Positions 35,706 to 46,789 are shown, numbered from the stretch's first letter. The stretch is 64,000 nucleotides of DNA from Allochromatium palmeri (GCF_009720725.1 NZ_WNKT01000012.1:27312-91311), one strand, 5' to 3'. Notes: generated by a model from the sequence alone, not told the origin. Made by a program: numbers and translations.

Positions 35706-36884
35706 ATGGCCTGGAATGAACCAGGTGGCGGTCCAAAAGACCCCTGGAGCGGCAAGGGCGGCGGTGAACAAGGTCCGCCGGATCTCGATGAAGTGGTGCG
35801 CAAGCTCCAGGAGCGGCTCGGCGGTCTGTTCGGCGGCAGCCAGCCGCCCGGTGGTGACGGTGGTCCCGCCGGCGGCCGTCCAGGTGGCGGCGGTCAGCTC
35901 AGCACCAAGGTTGTCGGTATCATCATCGGCGTCCTGGTTGTCATCTGGCTGGCGACCGGCATCTATATCGTCGAACCCGCCGAACGCGGTGTGGTGATGC
36001 GCTTCGGGCGCTATGTCGACACCACAGGCCCGGGTCCGCATTGGCATATTCCGACGCCGATCGAATCCGTGGTCAAGGTCAATGTCGACGAGATCTCGAC
36101 CCTGACGCATCGTGCCGCCATGCTCACCCAGGACGAGAACATCGTCGAGGTTGAGCTGACGGTTCAGTCGCGCATCCAGGATGCCGGCGATTATCTGTTC
36201 CAGGACCAGGATCCCGAGCGCACGCTCAACGACGCCACCGTCACCGTAGCGCGCGTGGTCATGGGGCAGAGCAAGCTCGATTTCGTCATGACCGAGGGCC
36301 GCGGTGCCGTGTCCATCACCATCAAGGAACGCATCCAGGCCCTGATAGACCGTTACAAGACCGGCCTGATCGTCACCTCGGTCAATATGCAGCCGGCTAA
36401 GCCGCCTGAGCAGGTCAAGGCGGCCTTCGACGATGCCATCAAGGCGCGTGAGGACAAGGAGCGCCTGGAGAACCAGGCCGAGGCTTACTCCAACGAAGTA
36501 CTGCCCAGTGCCCGAGGGAACGCCGCGCGCATCCTTGCCGACGCCAAGGCCTATCGCGATCGCGTGATTGCCTCCTCCGAGGGTGAGACCGCGCGCTTCT
36601 CAGCGGTGCTCGCCGAGTACAGCAAAGCGCCCGAGGTCACCCGTGAACGCTTGTATCTGGAGACGATGGAAGAGGTGCTGAGCAAGAACAGCAAAGTGGT
36701 GCTCGATGTGACCGATGGCGCGAACAGTCTCATGTATCTCCCCATCGATCAGCTCATGAAGCAATCGCAGACCCAGAACCCAACCCAGTCGCCGAATCAA
36801 CCCATCGCCAATGGTCCGCTGGCGATGCCCGAACGGACCGAGCCGCCACGGCGGGCGGTCGATCGTGAGCGGAGGGTACGCTGA
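35706..36884 (+). CDS. hflK: FtsH protease modulator HflK
   Basis: 392 residues. The Gly/Pro-rich cytoplasmic N-terminus (MAWNEPGGGPKDPW), a single membrane helix (VVGIIIGVLVVIWLATGIYI) and a periplasmic SPFH/band-7 domain (ERGVVMRFGRYVDTTGPGPH) with a long helical region are typical of HflK. With HflC it forms a large membrane cage around FtsH. GGAG lies 8 bases before the ATG. The stop overlaps the hflC start (TGATG). Confidence 0.95.
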   Translation: MAWNEPGGGPKDPWSGKGGGEQGPPDLDEVVRKLQERLGGLFGGSQPPGGDGGPAGGRPGGGGQLSTKVVGIIIGVLVVIWLATGIYIVEPAERGVVMRFGRYVDTTGPGPHWHIPTPIESVVKVNVDEISTLTHRAAMLTQDENIVEVELTVQSRIQDAGDYLFQDQDPERTLNDATVTVARVVMGQSKLDFVMTEGRGAVSITIKERIQALIDRYKTGLIVTSVNMQPAKPPEQVKAAFDDAIKAREDKERLENQAEAYSNEVLPSARGNAARILADAKAYRDRVIASSEGETARFSAVLAEYSKAPEVTRERLYLETMEEVLSKNSKVVLDVTDGANSLMYLPIDQLMKQSQTQNPTQSPNQPIANGPLAMPERTEPPRRAVDRERRVR

Positions 36885-37765
36885 TGAGCCATTCCAATCT
36901 GCTCAAGACCTGGCTGCCGATCGGTCTGGCCGCGGTGGTGATCTTCTTCTCCAGCTTCACTTTCGTGGTGCGCGAGTACGAGGTCGCGCTCAAGCTGCGT
37001 CTGGGTGAGATCGTCTCCGATACCTATGCGCCCGGGCTGCACTTCAAGATTCCAATCCTGAACCAGATCCGCAAGTTCGACCGGCGTCTGCAAACACTCG
37101 ATTCGCAACCCGAGCGTTTCCTGACGATCGAGAAGAAAGACTTGATCGTCGACTCCTATGCCAAGTGGCGCATCGCACGTCCAGCACAGTTCCTGCGCTC
37201 GACCGGCGGCAACAACGCGCGCACCAGCCGACTGCTCTCCGAGCGCATCAACACCAGTCTGCGCGACGAGTTCGGTAAGCGCACCATCCAGGAAGTGGTC
37301 TCGGACGACCGTCTGGCGCTGATGGAGTCGCTGACCAAGGACGTCAATGCCAATGCCGCCGATCTCGGTGTCGAGGTCATCGATGTACGGGTCAAGCAAA
37401 TCGATCTGCCGCCCGAGGTCAGCGAGTCGGTCTATCAGCGCATGCGCGCTGAGCGCGAGCGCGTGGCCCGCGATCTGCGCGCCAAGGGTGCGGAGGCCGC
37501 TGAGCGCATCCGCGCCGATGCCGACCGTCAGCGGACCGTCATCATCGCCGAAGCCTACAAGGAGTCCGAGGAGATCCGAGGTGAGGGTGATGCGCGATCG
37601 GCCGATATCTATGCTCAGGCCTTTACCGCGAATCCCGAGTTCTATGCCTTCTATCGCAGTCTCGCCGCCTATCGCGAGAGCTTTGGGCAGGGCGGGAGTG
37701 TGATGGTGCTGGAACCCGACTCGGACTTCTTCCGCTTCTTCCGCGAGTCAAACGGACAGCCCTGA
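36884..37765 (+). CDS. hflC: FtsH protease modulator HflC
   Basis: 293 residues, overlapping hflK by one base. It has an N-terminal membrane helix (GLAAVVIFFSSFTFVV), a band-7 domain (YEVALKLRLGEIVSDTYAPG) and the family's C-terminal block (AQAFTANPEFYAFYRSLAAY). HflC pairs with HflK to control FtsH proteolysis. It ends the conserved housekeeping series; the DNA after it carries a transposase remnant. Confidence 0.95.
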   Translation: MSHSNLLKTWLPIGLAAVVIFFSSFTFVVREYEVALKLRLGEIVSDTYAPGLHFKIPILNQIRKFDRRLQTLDSQPERFLTIEKKDLIVDSYAKWRIARPAQFLRSTGGNNARTSRLLSERINTSLRDEFGKRTIQEVVSDDRLALMESLTKDVNANAADLGVEVIDVRVKQIDLPPEVSESVYQRMRAERERVARDLRAKGAEAAERIRADADRQRTVIIAEAYKESEEIRGEGDARSADIYAQAFTANPEFYAFYRSLAAYRESFGQGGSVMVLEPDSDFFRFFRESNGQP

Positions 37766-37779
37766 TCCCCATGTTGGAG

Positions 37780-37950
37780 ACCTGGTGTCCAGGATCCTCA
37801 CCACCGACAGCGCGGCGATCACTCGCACAGCTCCGCGCATGAGCAGACTTGGGACGGGGGTCTTGCGTCCTGTGATACGCCGTTTGTAATGGCGCAAGGC
37901 CCCCCAAGACCTGTTCCAGGTCGTTGTTGATGCGGGGCAATTCAGTGACC
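37780..37950 (-). pseudogene. Decayed transposase C-terminal fragment
   Basis: On the minus strand one frame reads PRINNDLEQVLG and the next frame reads GALRHYKRRITGRKTP followed by SLLMRGAVRVIAAL. Joined, they resemble the C-terminus I recall from a transposase family (R-x-NNDLE, then YHERR-x-TGRK, then LRG-VR). A frameshift separates the two halves and no start is present. Family unassigned. It occupies the gap between hflC and the sufS-sufE fusion. Confidence 0.5.
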
Positions 37951-37989
37951 GCACCCCTCAGCGAGCCAGCTCCTGGACAGACAGCCGAC

Positions 37990-39768
37990 ATGATGCTCAA
38001 CACCTCTCCCGAATACGCGGATCACTCCACGCTCGACGTGGAGGCGATCCGCGCCCAGTTCCCCATTCTGAACCCATCGAATCAGAACCAACCCCTGATC
38101 TATCTCGACAGCGCCGCCAGCACTCAGCAGCCCGCGCGCGTGATCGAAGCCGTGGCCGACTACCATCGCGGCCATCATGCCAACATCCATCGCGGCGCCT
38201 ACCAGCTCTCGCGCACCGCGACCCGGATGTACGAAGAGGCACGCGAGCGGGTTGCCCGCTTCCTGAATGCCGCTGATCCGGTCGAGTGTCTGTTCACGCG
38301 CGGCGCGACCGAATCGATCAATCTGGTGGCGGCCACCTGGGGCCGGACCACGCTCCAGCCCGGCGATGAGATCCTGCTCTCGACCCTGGAGCATCATTCC
38401 AACATCGTGCCCTGGCAGATGGTCGCCGAGACCACGGGGGCGCGTATCCGCGTCATCCCGATCGACGACGCCGGTGATCTGGATCTGGAGGCCTGCCAGC
38501 GCCTGCTCTCGCCACGCACGCGGCTGGTGGCGGTCAATCAGGTCTCCAACGCGCTCGGCACCATCAACCCGGTCGCCGAGATCATCGCCGCCGCCCATGC
38601 TGTCGGGGCGCTGGTGCTGATCGATGGGGCGCAGTGGGTCGCGCACGGTCCGACGGACGTCCAGGCGCTCGATGCCGATTTCTATGTGTTCTCAGGGCAC
38701 AAGCTCTATGGACCGACCGGAATCGGCGTGCTTTACGGCAAACGTCGGTTGCTGGAGTCCATGCCGCCCTATCAGGGCGGGGGCGATATGATCGAGCGCG
38801 TCACCTTCGAGCGCACCACCTATGCCGGACTGCCCAACAAGTTCGAGGCCGGCACGCCGCATATCTCGGGCGCGGTTGGGCTGGCATCGGCCATCGACTG
38901 GGTCGAGTCGATCGGACTGGCGGTGATCGGGGCGCATGAGCAGGTTCTACTGCATCAGGCCACTGAACGGCTGGCGCGGATTCCAGGGCTGGAGATCAAG
39001 GGCCGGGCGCGGCACAAGAGCGGTGTGATTTCCTGGGTGATGAGCGATCCGCCGATCGCCACGCTCGACATCGGCACCGCGCTCGATCTGCGCGGCCTCT
39101 GTATCCGTACCGGGCATCATTGCTGTCAGCCGCTCATGGATCGGCTCGGCGTGACCTCGACGGCGCGCGCCTCCTTCGGCGTCTACAACCGTCTGGACGA
39201 GATCGAGACATTAGCCGAGGCGCTGAGCGAGATCCGCGAGTCAGCGAGCCGTCAGCGACGTACAGCAACCGTTGGGGACAGTGTAAGCCTTGGCAGCGGG
39301 GAGGAAACAGAGCAGACCCCCAGCTATCCGACCGCCGTGGCCGATTCACCCCAAGCCGCCGCCGCCGAGATCGCCGAGGTCTTTGAACTGCTGCCCGACT
39401 GGCCGATGCGTCATCAGCACATCATCGACCTGGGCGACCAGTTGCCGCCCATGCCCGCATCGCTCAAGACCGAGGTCAATGCAGTACACGGCTGTCAGAG
39501 TCAGGTCCACATCGCCGCGCGTGTCCGGCCCGGCACGGCGGATGTCATCGAATTCCTGGCCGACAGCGACGCCAACATCGTGCGCGGCCTGATCGCGCTG
39601 CTCCAGCAGCTCTACTCGGGACAACAGGCGCGCGACATCCTGGCGTTCGATGTCGAAGCGTTCTTCAAGCAGGTCGGACTCGATCAGCATCTGAGTCTGA
39701 CGCGGCGCAATGGGCTGGAAGCCATGGTGCGGCGTGTGCGTCAGTTAGCGGGGACGATCGCGGACTGA
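37990..39768 (+). CDS. Cysteine desulfurase SufS fused to SufE
   Basis: About 592 residues from ATG 37990; an in-frame ATG at 37930 is possible but would read into the decayed transposase stretch. Residues ~10-410 are SufS: YLDSAASTQQP, CLFTRGATESINLVA, the PLP Lys in FSGHKLYGPTGIG and the active-site Cys in RTGHHCCQPLMDRL. A ~40-residue linker leads to a SufE domain (~455-592) with its acceptor Cys in VHGCQSQVHI. The product should take sulfur from cysteine and hand it internally to the SufE thiol, for Fe-S assembly or other sulfur trafficking. No sufBCD lies nearby. Confidence 0.92.
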   Translation: MMLNTSPEYADHSTLDVEAIRAQFPILNPSNQNQPLIYLDSAASTQQPARVIEAVADYHRGHHANIHRGAYQLSRTATRMYEEARERVARFLNAADPVECLFTRGATESINLVAATWGRTTLQPGDEILLSTLEHHSNIVPWQMVAETTGARIRVIPIDDAGDLDLEACQRLLSPRTRLVAVNQVSNALGTINPVAEIIAAAHAVGALVLIDGAQWVAHGPTDVQALDADFYVFSGHKLYGPTGIGVLYGKRRLLESMPPYQGGGDMIERVTFERTTYAGLPNKFEAGTPHISGAVGLASAIDWVESIGLAVIGAHEQVLLHQATERLARIPGLEIKGRARHKSGVISWVMSDPPIATLDIGTALDLRGLCIRTGHHCCQPLMDRLGVTSTARASFGVYNRLDEIETLAEALSEIRESASRQRRTATVGDSVSLGSGEETEQTPSYPTAVADSPQAAAAEIAEVFELLPDWPMRHQHIIDLGDQLPPMPASLKTEVNAVHGCQSQVHIAARVRPGTADVIEFLADSDANIVRGLIALLQQLYSGQQARDILAFDVEAFFKQVGLDQHLSLTRRNGLEAMVRRVRQLAGTIAD

Positions 39769-39790
39769 TAGGGCGGGAAAGAGCGGTTTG

Positions 39791-39841
39791 AACCGCCAAG
39801 GCGCGAAGGATTTCGATACTTGGCTTCGCGCCTCGACGGTT
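39791..39841. terminator. Bidirectional hairpin between convergent genes
   Basis: AACCG-4-GGCGCGAAG (39791-39808) pairs with CTTCGCGCC-4-CGGTT (39824-39841). It sits between the convergent sufS-sufE and dsrC-like genes and could end both transcripts, though T-runs are weak. Confidence 0.5.
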
Positions 39842-39846
39842 TCGGT

Positions 39847-40185
39847 TTAGTAACCGCCCTTGCGCTTGACCGCCGGCAGTCCGGCGATCTTGGTGCCCTG
39901 CTTGGTGGGCGCCAGCGGGAAGAGCTGGTAGAGATCCTTACTGGTAGGCTTGCTGCCCCACATCTTGCCCATGTCCTTGAGCACCACGCGCTCCATCGGC
40001 TGGTTCTGGCCGTTGTTGATGTATTCGTCGCGCAGATAGTTGATCACGTCCCAGTGCTTGTCGGTCAGCTCGATGCCTTCGCCCTCCGCGATCTTGCGAG
40101 CGACATCCTCGTCCCAGTCGGCGTGGTTCTCCAGATACCCGGTATCAGTCGTAGCGATGGTGCGGCCTTTGACCTCGATGGCCAT
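39847..40185 (-). CDS. DsrC/TusE-family protein lacking all cysteines
   Basis: 112 residues, ATG 40185 after GAGGAG. The fold signature is clear: GYLENHADWDEDVARKIAEG, HWDVINYLRDEY, LYQLFPLAPTKQGTKIAGLP. In DsrC the C-terminal arm ends with two Cys and in TusE with one, giving sulfur transfer. Here the arm is AVKRKGGY and the whole protein has no Cys, so it cannot carry persulfide or trisulfide. Cysteine-free homologues have been grouped as possible regulatory proteins (RspA). It is not the main DsrC of the dsr operon. Convergent with the SufS-SufE fusion. Confidence 0.9.
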   Translation of the reverse strand: MAIEVKGRTIATTDTGYLENHADWDEDVARKIAEGEGIELTDKHWDVINYLRDEYINNGQNQPMERVVLKDMGKMWGSKPTSKDLYQLFPLAPTKQGTKIAGLPAVKRKGGY

Positions 40186-40329
40186 ATCTTGCTCCTCTCT
40201 GTCATCAAGATTTCGTGTGGTTGGCTAGATAGCGGCGTTGCGTGCCGTTCTCAATTTATAACATTCGAATTTTATGATGCTAGCCTCGACTCGTCACCTG
40301 CTTTAGATCGCAAGCTCACGTCAAAACAC

Positions 40330-40752
40330 TCAGGACGCACCCGTTTGCCAGGGATTGACGACTCGAACACCCGGTAGTGCGAAATCGTCCAGGTTGCGCG
40401 TAACCAGCGTCAGGCCATGTTCGAGGGCCGTTGCAGCCAGCAGGCTGTCGATGGCTGGAAGTGGGCGGCCTGCCTCGGCGCACAATCGCCCCCAGCGATC
40501 CGCCACGCGCACACCAACATCGAGAATACGACCAGAGAAATAACACGGGACTTCGCGCTCCAGCCAGGCGGAGAAGGAGTTCTTGCGCGCGCCTTCGGGC
40601 ATGGCCGCGATCCCCTTGCGTAATTCACCCAACGTGAGTACGGACAGATAGAGCGAGGCCGCCGGCTGATCGGCGAACCAGCGCTCCACGTTGGCATTGG
40701 GTCGGCGCTTCTTCAGCTCCGAGAGCGCGTTGGTATCGATGAGGTAGTTCAC
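40330..40752 (-). CDS. VapC-like PIN-domain toxin
   Basis: 140 residues. PIN-domain acidic residues appear in YLIDTNALSEL, TLGELRKG, PAIDSLLAATAL and VTRNLDDF, the pattern of VapC ribonucleases that cut tRNA or rRNA. Its ATG overlaps the antitoxin stop by 4 bp, the normal type II toxin-antitoxin arrangement. Target RNA unknown. Confidence 0.92.
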   Translation of the reverse strand: MNYLIDTNALSELKKRRPNANVERWFADQPAASLYLSVLTLGELRKGIAAMPEGARKNSFSAWLEREVPCYFSGRILDVGVRVADRWGRLCAEAGRPLPAIDSLLAATALEHGLTLVTRNLDDFALPGVRVVNPWQTGAS

Positions 40753-41000
40753 AGCTCAATCTCGCGCGTCAGGCTGGAATCGCGCGTGAATTCGAGATCA
40801 TCGGCGCCATACAACGGCGAACGGCGCATGAACGCCACCAATGACTCGCGCGGCTGGGTCAGGTGGTCGTAATCCTCGCGCGACAGCACCACGACGGCCG
40901 GCTCACCGCGCACGGTGATCTCTTGCGGTTCGTGTTCGAGCGCGAGGCGCACGACTTCACTCAGACGTGCCTTGGCATCTTGTAAGGCCCATTCACGCAT
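40749..41000 (-). CDS. Phd/YefM-type antitoxin
   Basis: 83 residues from ATG 41000, favoured over ATG 41003 because AGGAGG then lies 5 rather than 2 bases upstream. The N-terminus (REWALQDAKARLSEVVRLAL) and VRGEPAVVVLSREDYDHL are typical Phd/YefM DNA-binding sequence; the acidic C-terminus would wrap the toxin. It should repress its own promoter together with VapC. Confidence 0.9.
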   Translation of the reverse strand: MREWALQDAKARLSEVVRLALEHEPQEITVRGEPAVVVLSREDYDHLTQPRESLVAFMRRSPLYGADDLEFTRDSSLTREIEL

Positions 41001-41098
41001 CATACCCTCCTGTATCAAACTAGTCTGTCTGGTCAGGAGTATAGCCTGCGATGTCGTGATGCCGGTAGCCGATGTTTGTGGGGGCGGGCCTTATCGGG

Positions 41099-41971
41099 TC
41101 ATTGCTGGGTGGCCGGCGGCTCGTGACAGGTCGTGCTGGCAAAGAGCTGGCGCGCATCGACCGGATCGAAGCGATAGAGCCGATTGCAGAACTCGCAAGT
41201 GACCTCGACGGCACCCTGTTCGTCGAGCAGGTTGTCGACATCGGATTCGCCGAGCAGCTTGATCATATCGGCGATGCGCGAGCGCGCGCAGCCGCAGCGA
41301 AAGGACACAGGCTCCGGCTCGAACAGGCGCACGGTTTCCTCGTGGAAAAGTCGGTGCAGCAGTGGTTCGGTCGACAGGCCCAGGAGTTCTTTGGACGTCA
41401 GGGTATCGGCGAGCAGGGTCACGCGATTCCAGTCCTCTTCGGTCGCATCGGCCTCGGGCAGGCGTTGCAGCAAAAGGCCTGAGGCGCGCGACGGACCCGC
41501 TGCCAGCCACAGTCGGGTCGGGATCTGCTCGGAATCGCTGAAATAGTGCTCGATGGCGTCGGTCAGGCGCGCGCCGGCCAGTGGGATCACGCCCTGATAG
41601 GGCTGACCTCGGCCCTGGTCGATGGTGAGCACCAGTTGTCCCTCACCGAACTGCTCGCTCAGCGAATCGGCGACCGGAACCTCGCCCTCCCAGCGTGCCA
41701 GACCGCGCACCGTGCGCGCGTGCGTGGCCTGGGCGACCAGGGTGCGGATGGGGCCGGAGGCTTGAATCTGGAGAATCAGTGAACCCTCGAACTTGATGGT
41801 CGCCGCCAGCAGCGAGGCCGCCGCCAGTGCTTCGCCCAACCGCGACGCCACAGGCTCGGGATAGGGATGCGCCTCCAGCACCGCACGCCAGCTCGCGTCC
41901 AGATGGAGCAAATTGCCGCGAATGCCGGCGTGTTCGAAGAGGAAGCGTGAGAGTGTGTCTGAGTCGTTCAT
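41099..41971 (-). CDS. hslO: Redox-regulated chaperone Hsp33
   Basis: 290 residues. The C-terminal zinc switch CGCARSR then CEFCNRLYRF gives the CxC and CxxC pairs that form disulfides on oxidation and unfold the chaperone into its active form. The N-terminal holdase domain (LGEALAAASLLAATIKFEGS) is normal. It protects cytoplasmic proteins during oxidative and heat stress. It is alone, upstream of the toxin-antitoxin genes on the same strand. Confidence 0.95.
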   Translation of the reverse strand: MNDSDTLSRFLFEHAGIRGNLLHLDASWRAVLEAHPYPEPVASRLGEALAAASLLAATIKFEGSLILQIQASGPIRTLVAQATHARTVRGLARWEGEVPVADSLSEQFGEGQLVLTIDQGRGQPYQGVIPLAGARLTDAIEHYFSDSEQIPTRLWLAAGPSRASGLLLQRLPEADATEEDWNRVTLLADTLTSKELLGLSTEPLLHRLFHEETVRLFEPEPVSFRCGCARSRIADMIKLLGESDVDNLLDEQGAVEVTCEFCNRLYRFDPVDARQLFASTTCHEPPATQQ

Positions 41972-42046
41972 TCAATGATTTTCGGTGCGTGTCGTTCAAT
42001 GCGTTGAATGCGTGCAGTCTGTTCCGTCGATCATTGCCGTTGTCGC

Positions 42047-42883
42047 TCAATCGAGCGTCGACAGGAATTCATCGACCGCCGGTTGCAGCGCACGCTCGCC
42101 GGCCAGCACCGCCGGCTCGAAATCGCGACGCCACAGCGGCATCAGCGGTCGGGCGCGTTTCCATTCCTCGAACAGGATGCGCGCTAGCGGCCCGCCGTGC
42201 TCGACGAAGCCGAGATCGTCGAAGTCGCGCGCGGCCTGTTGGCGGTCATAGGCGAAGCGCACGATCTCCCAGTTCCAGGCACCGTGCTCGAAGGTCAGCA
42301 ACGCGAAGCTCCCGCGCGGATCGCCATCGAAGGGCGAACCGACCGAGCCGACATTGAGGATGGGCAGCCCGTCGAGCACGCGCTCCAGCGGGCGATGGGT
42401 GTGGGCGGTGACGAAGAGCGCCAGATCGGTCGGCAGTGTGCCGCGCAGTTCCTCGTCCGTTGAGCGGGCGCCGATGCCGTGACGATTGCTGACCATGGTG
42501 CCGTGTGTGACATGCACCCAGGAATCGTCGGCACCGGCGTTGAAACAGAGATGATCCGGCCAGTCGACGAGCGCATCGAGCCGGGGCTGGACCTGCCGAT
42601 AGGTCCAGTCGGCGAACAGGCGCATTTCGGCTTCCAGCGCGTCGCCCGGCGGCTCGCGTCCGCAGCGTAGGATCCAGGTCTCGTGATTGCCGTTGACCGG
42701 CAGCCAGCCGCGCGTGCGCCTCAGTGCGTCGAAGCGTTCCAGACAAGCCAGACTGCTGGGGCCGCGATTGATGAGATCCCCGGCCATGACCACCAGATCC
42801 GGCCCCCAGTCGAGGATGCGCGCGATGGCCTCATCCATGGCCGGCAGATTGCCCTGAACATCGGAGAAGATGGCGACCTTCAT
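42047..42883 (-). CDS. Calcineurin-like metallophosphoesterase with altered motif I
   Basis: 278 residues. Motifs: FSDVQGN, VVMAGDLINRGP, NGNHETW, HVTHGTM and TAHTHRPL. In most of the family motif I is D-x-H-G-N; here the His is Gln, which should change one metal ligand. The other metal residues are present, so a hydrolase is still likely. Substrate unknown. The ATG overlaps the preceding gene's stop by 4 bp, coupling it to the thiamine-binding-family gene. Confidence 0.85.
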   Translation of the reverse strand: MKVAIFSDVQGNLPAMDEAIARILDWGPDLVVMAGDLINRGPSSLACLERFDALRRTRGWLPVNGNHETWILRCGREPPGDALEAEMRLFADWTYRQVQPRLDALVDWPDHLCFNAGADDSWVHVTHGTMVSNRHGIGARSTDEELRGTLPTDLALFVTAHTHRPLERVLDGLPILNVGSVGSPFDGDPRGSFALLTFEHGAWNWEIVRFAYDRQQAARDFDDLGFVEHGGPLARILFEEWKRARPLMPLWRRDFEPAVLAGERALQPAVDEFLSTLD

Positions 42884-43203
42884 GGGCGCTCTGCCGCAGG
42901 CGCGTCGAGCTGGCGGCGCACCGAGTCGAGCTTGCCGGTCAGGCGTCCGCGCGTTCCAGGGCGGATGTCGAACTTGGCGATCACATAGACACGCTCGGCG
43001 CCGAATCCCTCCAGGATGGCGTTGGCGCGCTCGATGATGGCTAGTGCTTCGGGCAGGGTGTCGGTTTCGACCTGGGTGCCCATGGACGAGAGCTGATGCT
43101 CGAAGCCGCTGTCGCGGATCATGGCGATCACAGGCGCGACGAACCGGCTGAGACTGCTCCCCTGATCAGTCGGGAAGATGGTGAGATCGAGGATCACGGA
43201 CAT
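42880..43203 (-). CDS. MTH1187-family (DUF77) thiamine-binding-like protein
   Basis: 107 residues. The family pattern is present: LDLTIFPTDQGSSLSRFVAP at the N-terminus, HQLSSMGTQVETDTLPEALA in the middle and RVYVIAKFDIRPG near the end. These small ferredoxin-fold proteins bind thiamine or related pyrimidines in some species; here only the family can be assigned. It is translationally coupled to the phosphoesterase downstream. Confidence 0.8.
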   Translation of the reverse strand: MSVILDLTIFPTDQGSSLSRFVAPVIAMIRDSGFEHQLSSMGTQVETDTLPEALAIIERANAILEGFGAERVYVIAKFDIRPGTRGRLTGKLDSVRRQLDAPAAERP

Positions 43204-43273
43204 GGGTTCGCCGCCTCTGCTGGGCGAACGCCTGTGCGGTCGGCGTTCGACGGTCGATGTCTTGGCGGGCGGA

Positions 43274-43453
43274 TCAAGCCGCTTCTTCTATGGCCGAATC
43301 CTCGGCAAACAGGGCGAGAATGCGGTGGGCGCGCTCGATCTCGGCCAGTACGTCCGGATCGGAATTCCTTTGCGCGAAACGTGACAGCGTCTCGACGTAC
43401 CGCTCCCAAGCGGCTTGACCGGCTGAGTATTCAGGTGCATCAATCAACATCAT
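43274..43453 (-). CDS. Small 59-residue protein coupled to the JAMM-like gene
   Basis: ATG 43453 overlaps the stop of the upstream gene (ATGA); a second ATG follows immediately. The product is 59 residues, acidic and probably helical (AWERYVETLSRFAQRN, then VLAEIERAHRILALFAEDS). I recognise no family. Tight coupling to the JAMM-like protein suggests a joint function, for example a partner or inhibitor; this is inference. Confidence 0.65.
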   Translation of the reverse strand: MMLIDAPEYSAGQAAWERYVETLSRFAQRNSDPDVLAEIERAHRILALFAEDSAIEEAA

Positions 43454-44052
43454 GTTCGAACCCTCACAATAGAAGCCACCAACTGTTCGACAATCCGAGA
43501 CGCTAACTCGGACTCCTGCCGCATGAAATTCGCCTTCGGTGCGGAAAGCTCGAAGCGATAGCCGATGATCCCCGCTCGTTGCAGCGCCATATTGACGATA
43601 TGCGCCTCCACGCCGGAGAGCGAAGCTCCGCGCCGCTGCGCCTCACGAACAGCCTTGAACATCGCCGAGTCGACAGCGCTCAAAACGGCCTCGAACCGGC
43701 TCATGTTCTCGCCTGGCTGCGCGGCAAACCAGGAACCATCATGGCCATCCGCCACGATTTCGGCAATCCCTTTCTTGGAGAGTTGCGATACATCTCGTAG
43801 CGACAGAGAAACGCTGTCCGGGTGGTTGTGGTGCAGAACGAATCTGCGTGGGCGCTCCGAAAGCGCAGCGACCCAATCATTGGGGATCTGCACGCGATCA
43901 CGATAGCTCCCGCTGACGGGTTGACCGAATCTCCGACCGGCCACAGCGTCAAACATGACCAAGTGCTCCAGGCCATCCTGTAGTCCTTGCCCAACCACCC
44001 AGATGCGAGCATCGCCATCCAGCTTGGCGCGGTTTTCAGACCACGATGACAC
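43450..44052 (-). CDS. JAMM/MPN-like putative metallopeptidase
   Basis: 200 residues from GTG 44052. The core is FVLHHNHPDSVSLSLRD: H75-x-H77-P, then six residues to S84-x2-D87. This is the zinc motif of JAMM/RadC-like proteases with one residue fewer between His and Ser, a spacing I recall from phage- and toxin-associated versions. The rest (SKKGIAEIVADGHDGSWFA; NMALQRAGIIGYRFELS) is unfamiliar. The likely role is hydrolysis of an isopeptide or similar bond. It is followed with overlap by a 59-residue ORF. Real peptidase activity is uncertain. Confidence 0.65.
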   Translation of the reverse strand: MSSWSENRAKLDGDARIWVVGQGLQDGLEHLVMFDAVAGRRFGQPVSGSYRDRVQIPNDWVAALSERPRRFVLHHNHPDSVSLSLRDVSQLSKKGIAEIVADGHDGSWFAAQPGENMSRFEAVLSAVDSAMFKAVREAQRRGASLSGVEAHIVNMALQRAGIIGYRFELSAPKANFMRQESELASRIVEQLVASIVRVRT

Positions 44053-44071
44053 AGCCTTCCCCGATGGCTGT

Positions 44072-44101
44072 GTTCCCTTTCCCCAGGCGGGGGAAGGGAA
44101 C
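44072..44101. terminator. Strong hairpin downstream of acnA
   Basis: GTTCCCTTTCCCC (44072-44084) pairs with GGGGGAAGGGAAC (44089-44101) with one mismatch and a 4-base loop, 25 bases past the acnA stop. A smaller ACAGCC/GGCTGT stem (44051-44056, 44066-44071) follows and overlaps the GTG start of the JAMM-like gene. No T-run. Confidence 0.5.
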
Positions 44102-44125
44102 GTCCAGGCTGTGAATCACCCAGGC

Positions 44126-46789
<2,664 letters not shown>

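Noticed and set aside
39847..40185. Identification as the main DsrC of the dsr operon
   Set aside because: No dsr genes are nearby and both C-terminal Cys are missing, so it is a paralogue.
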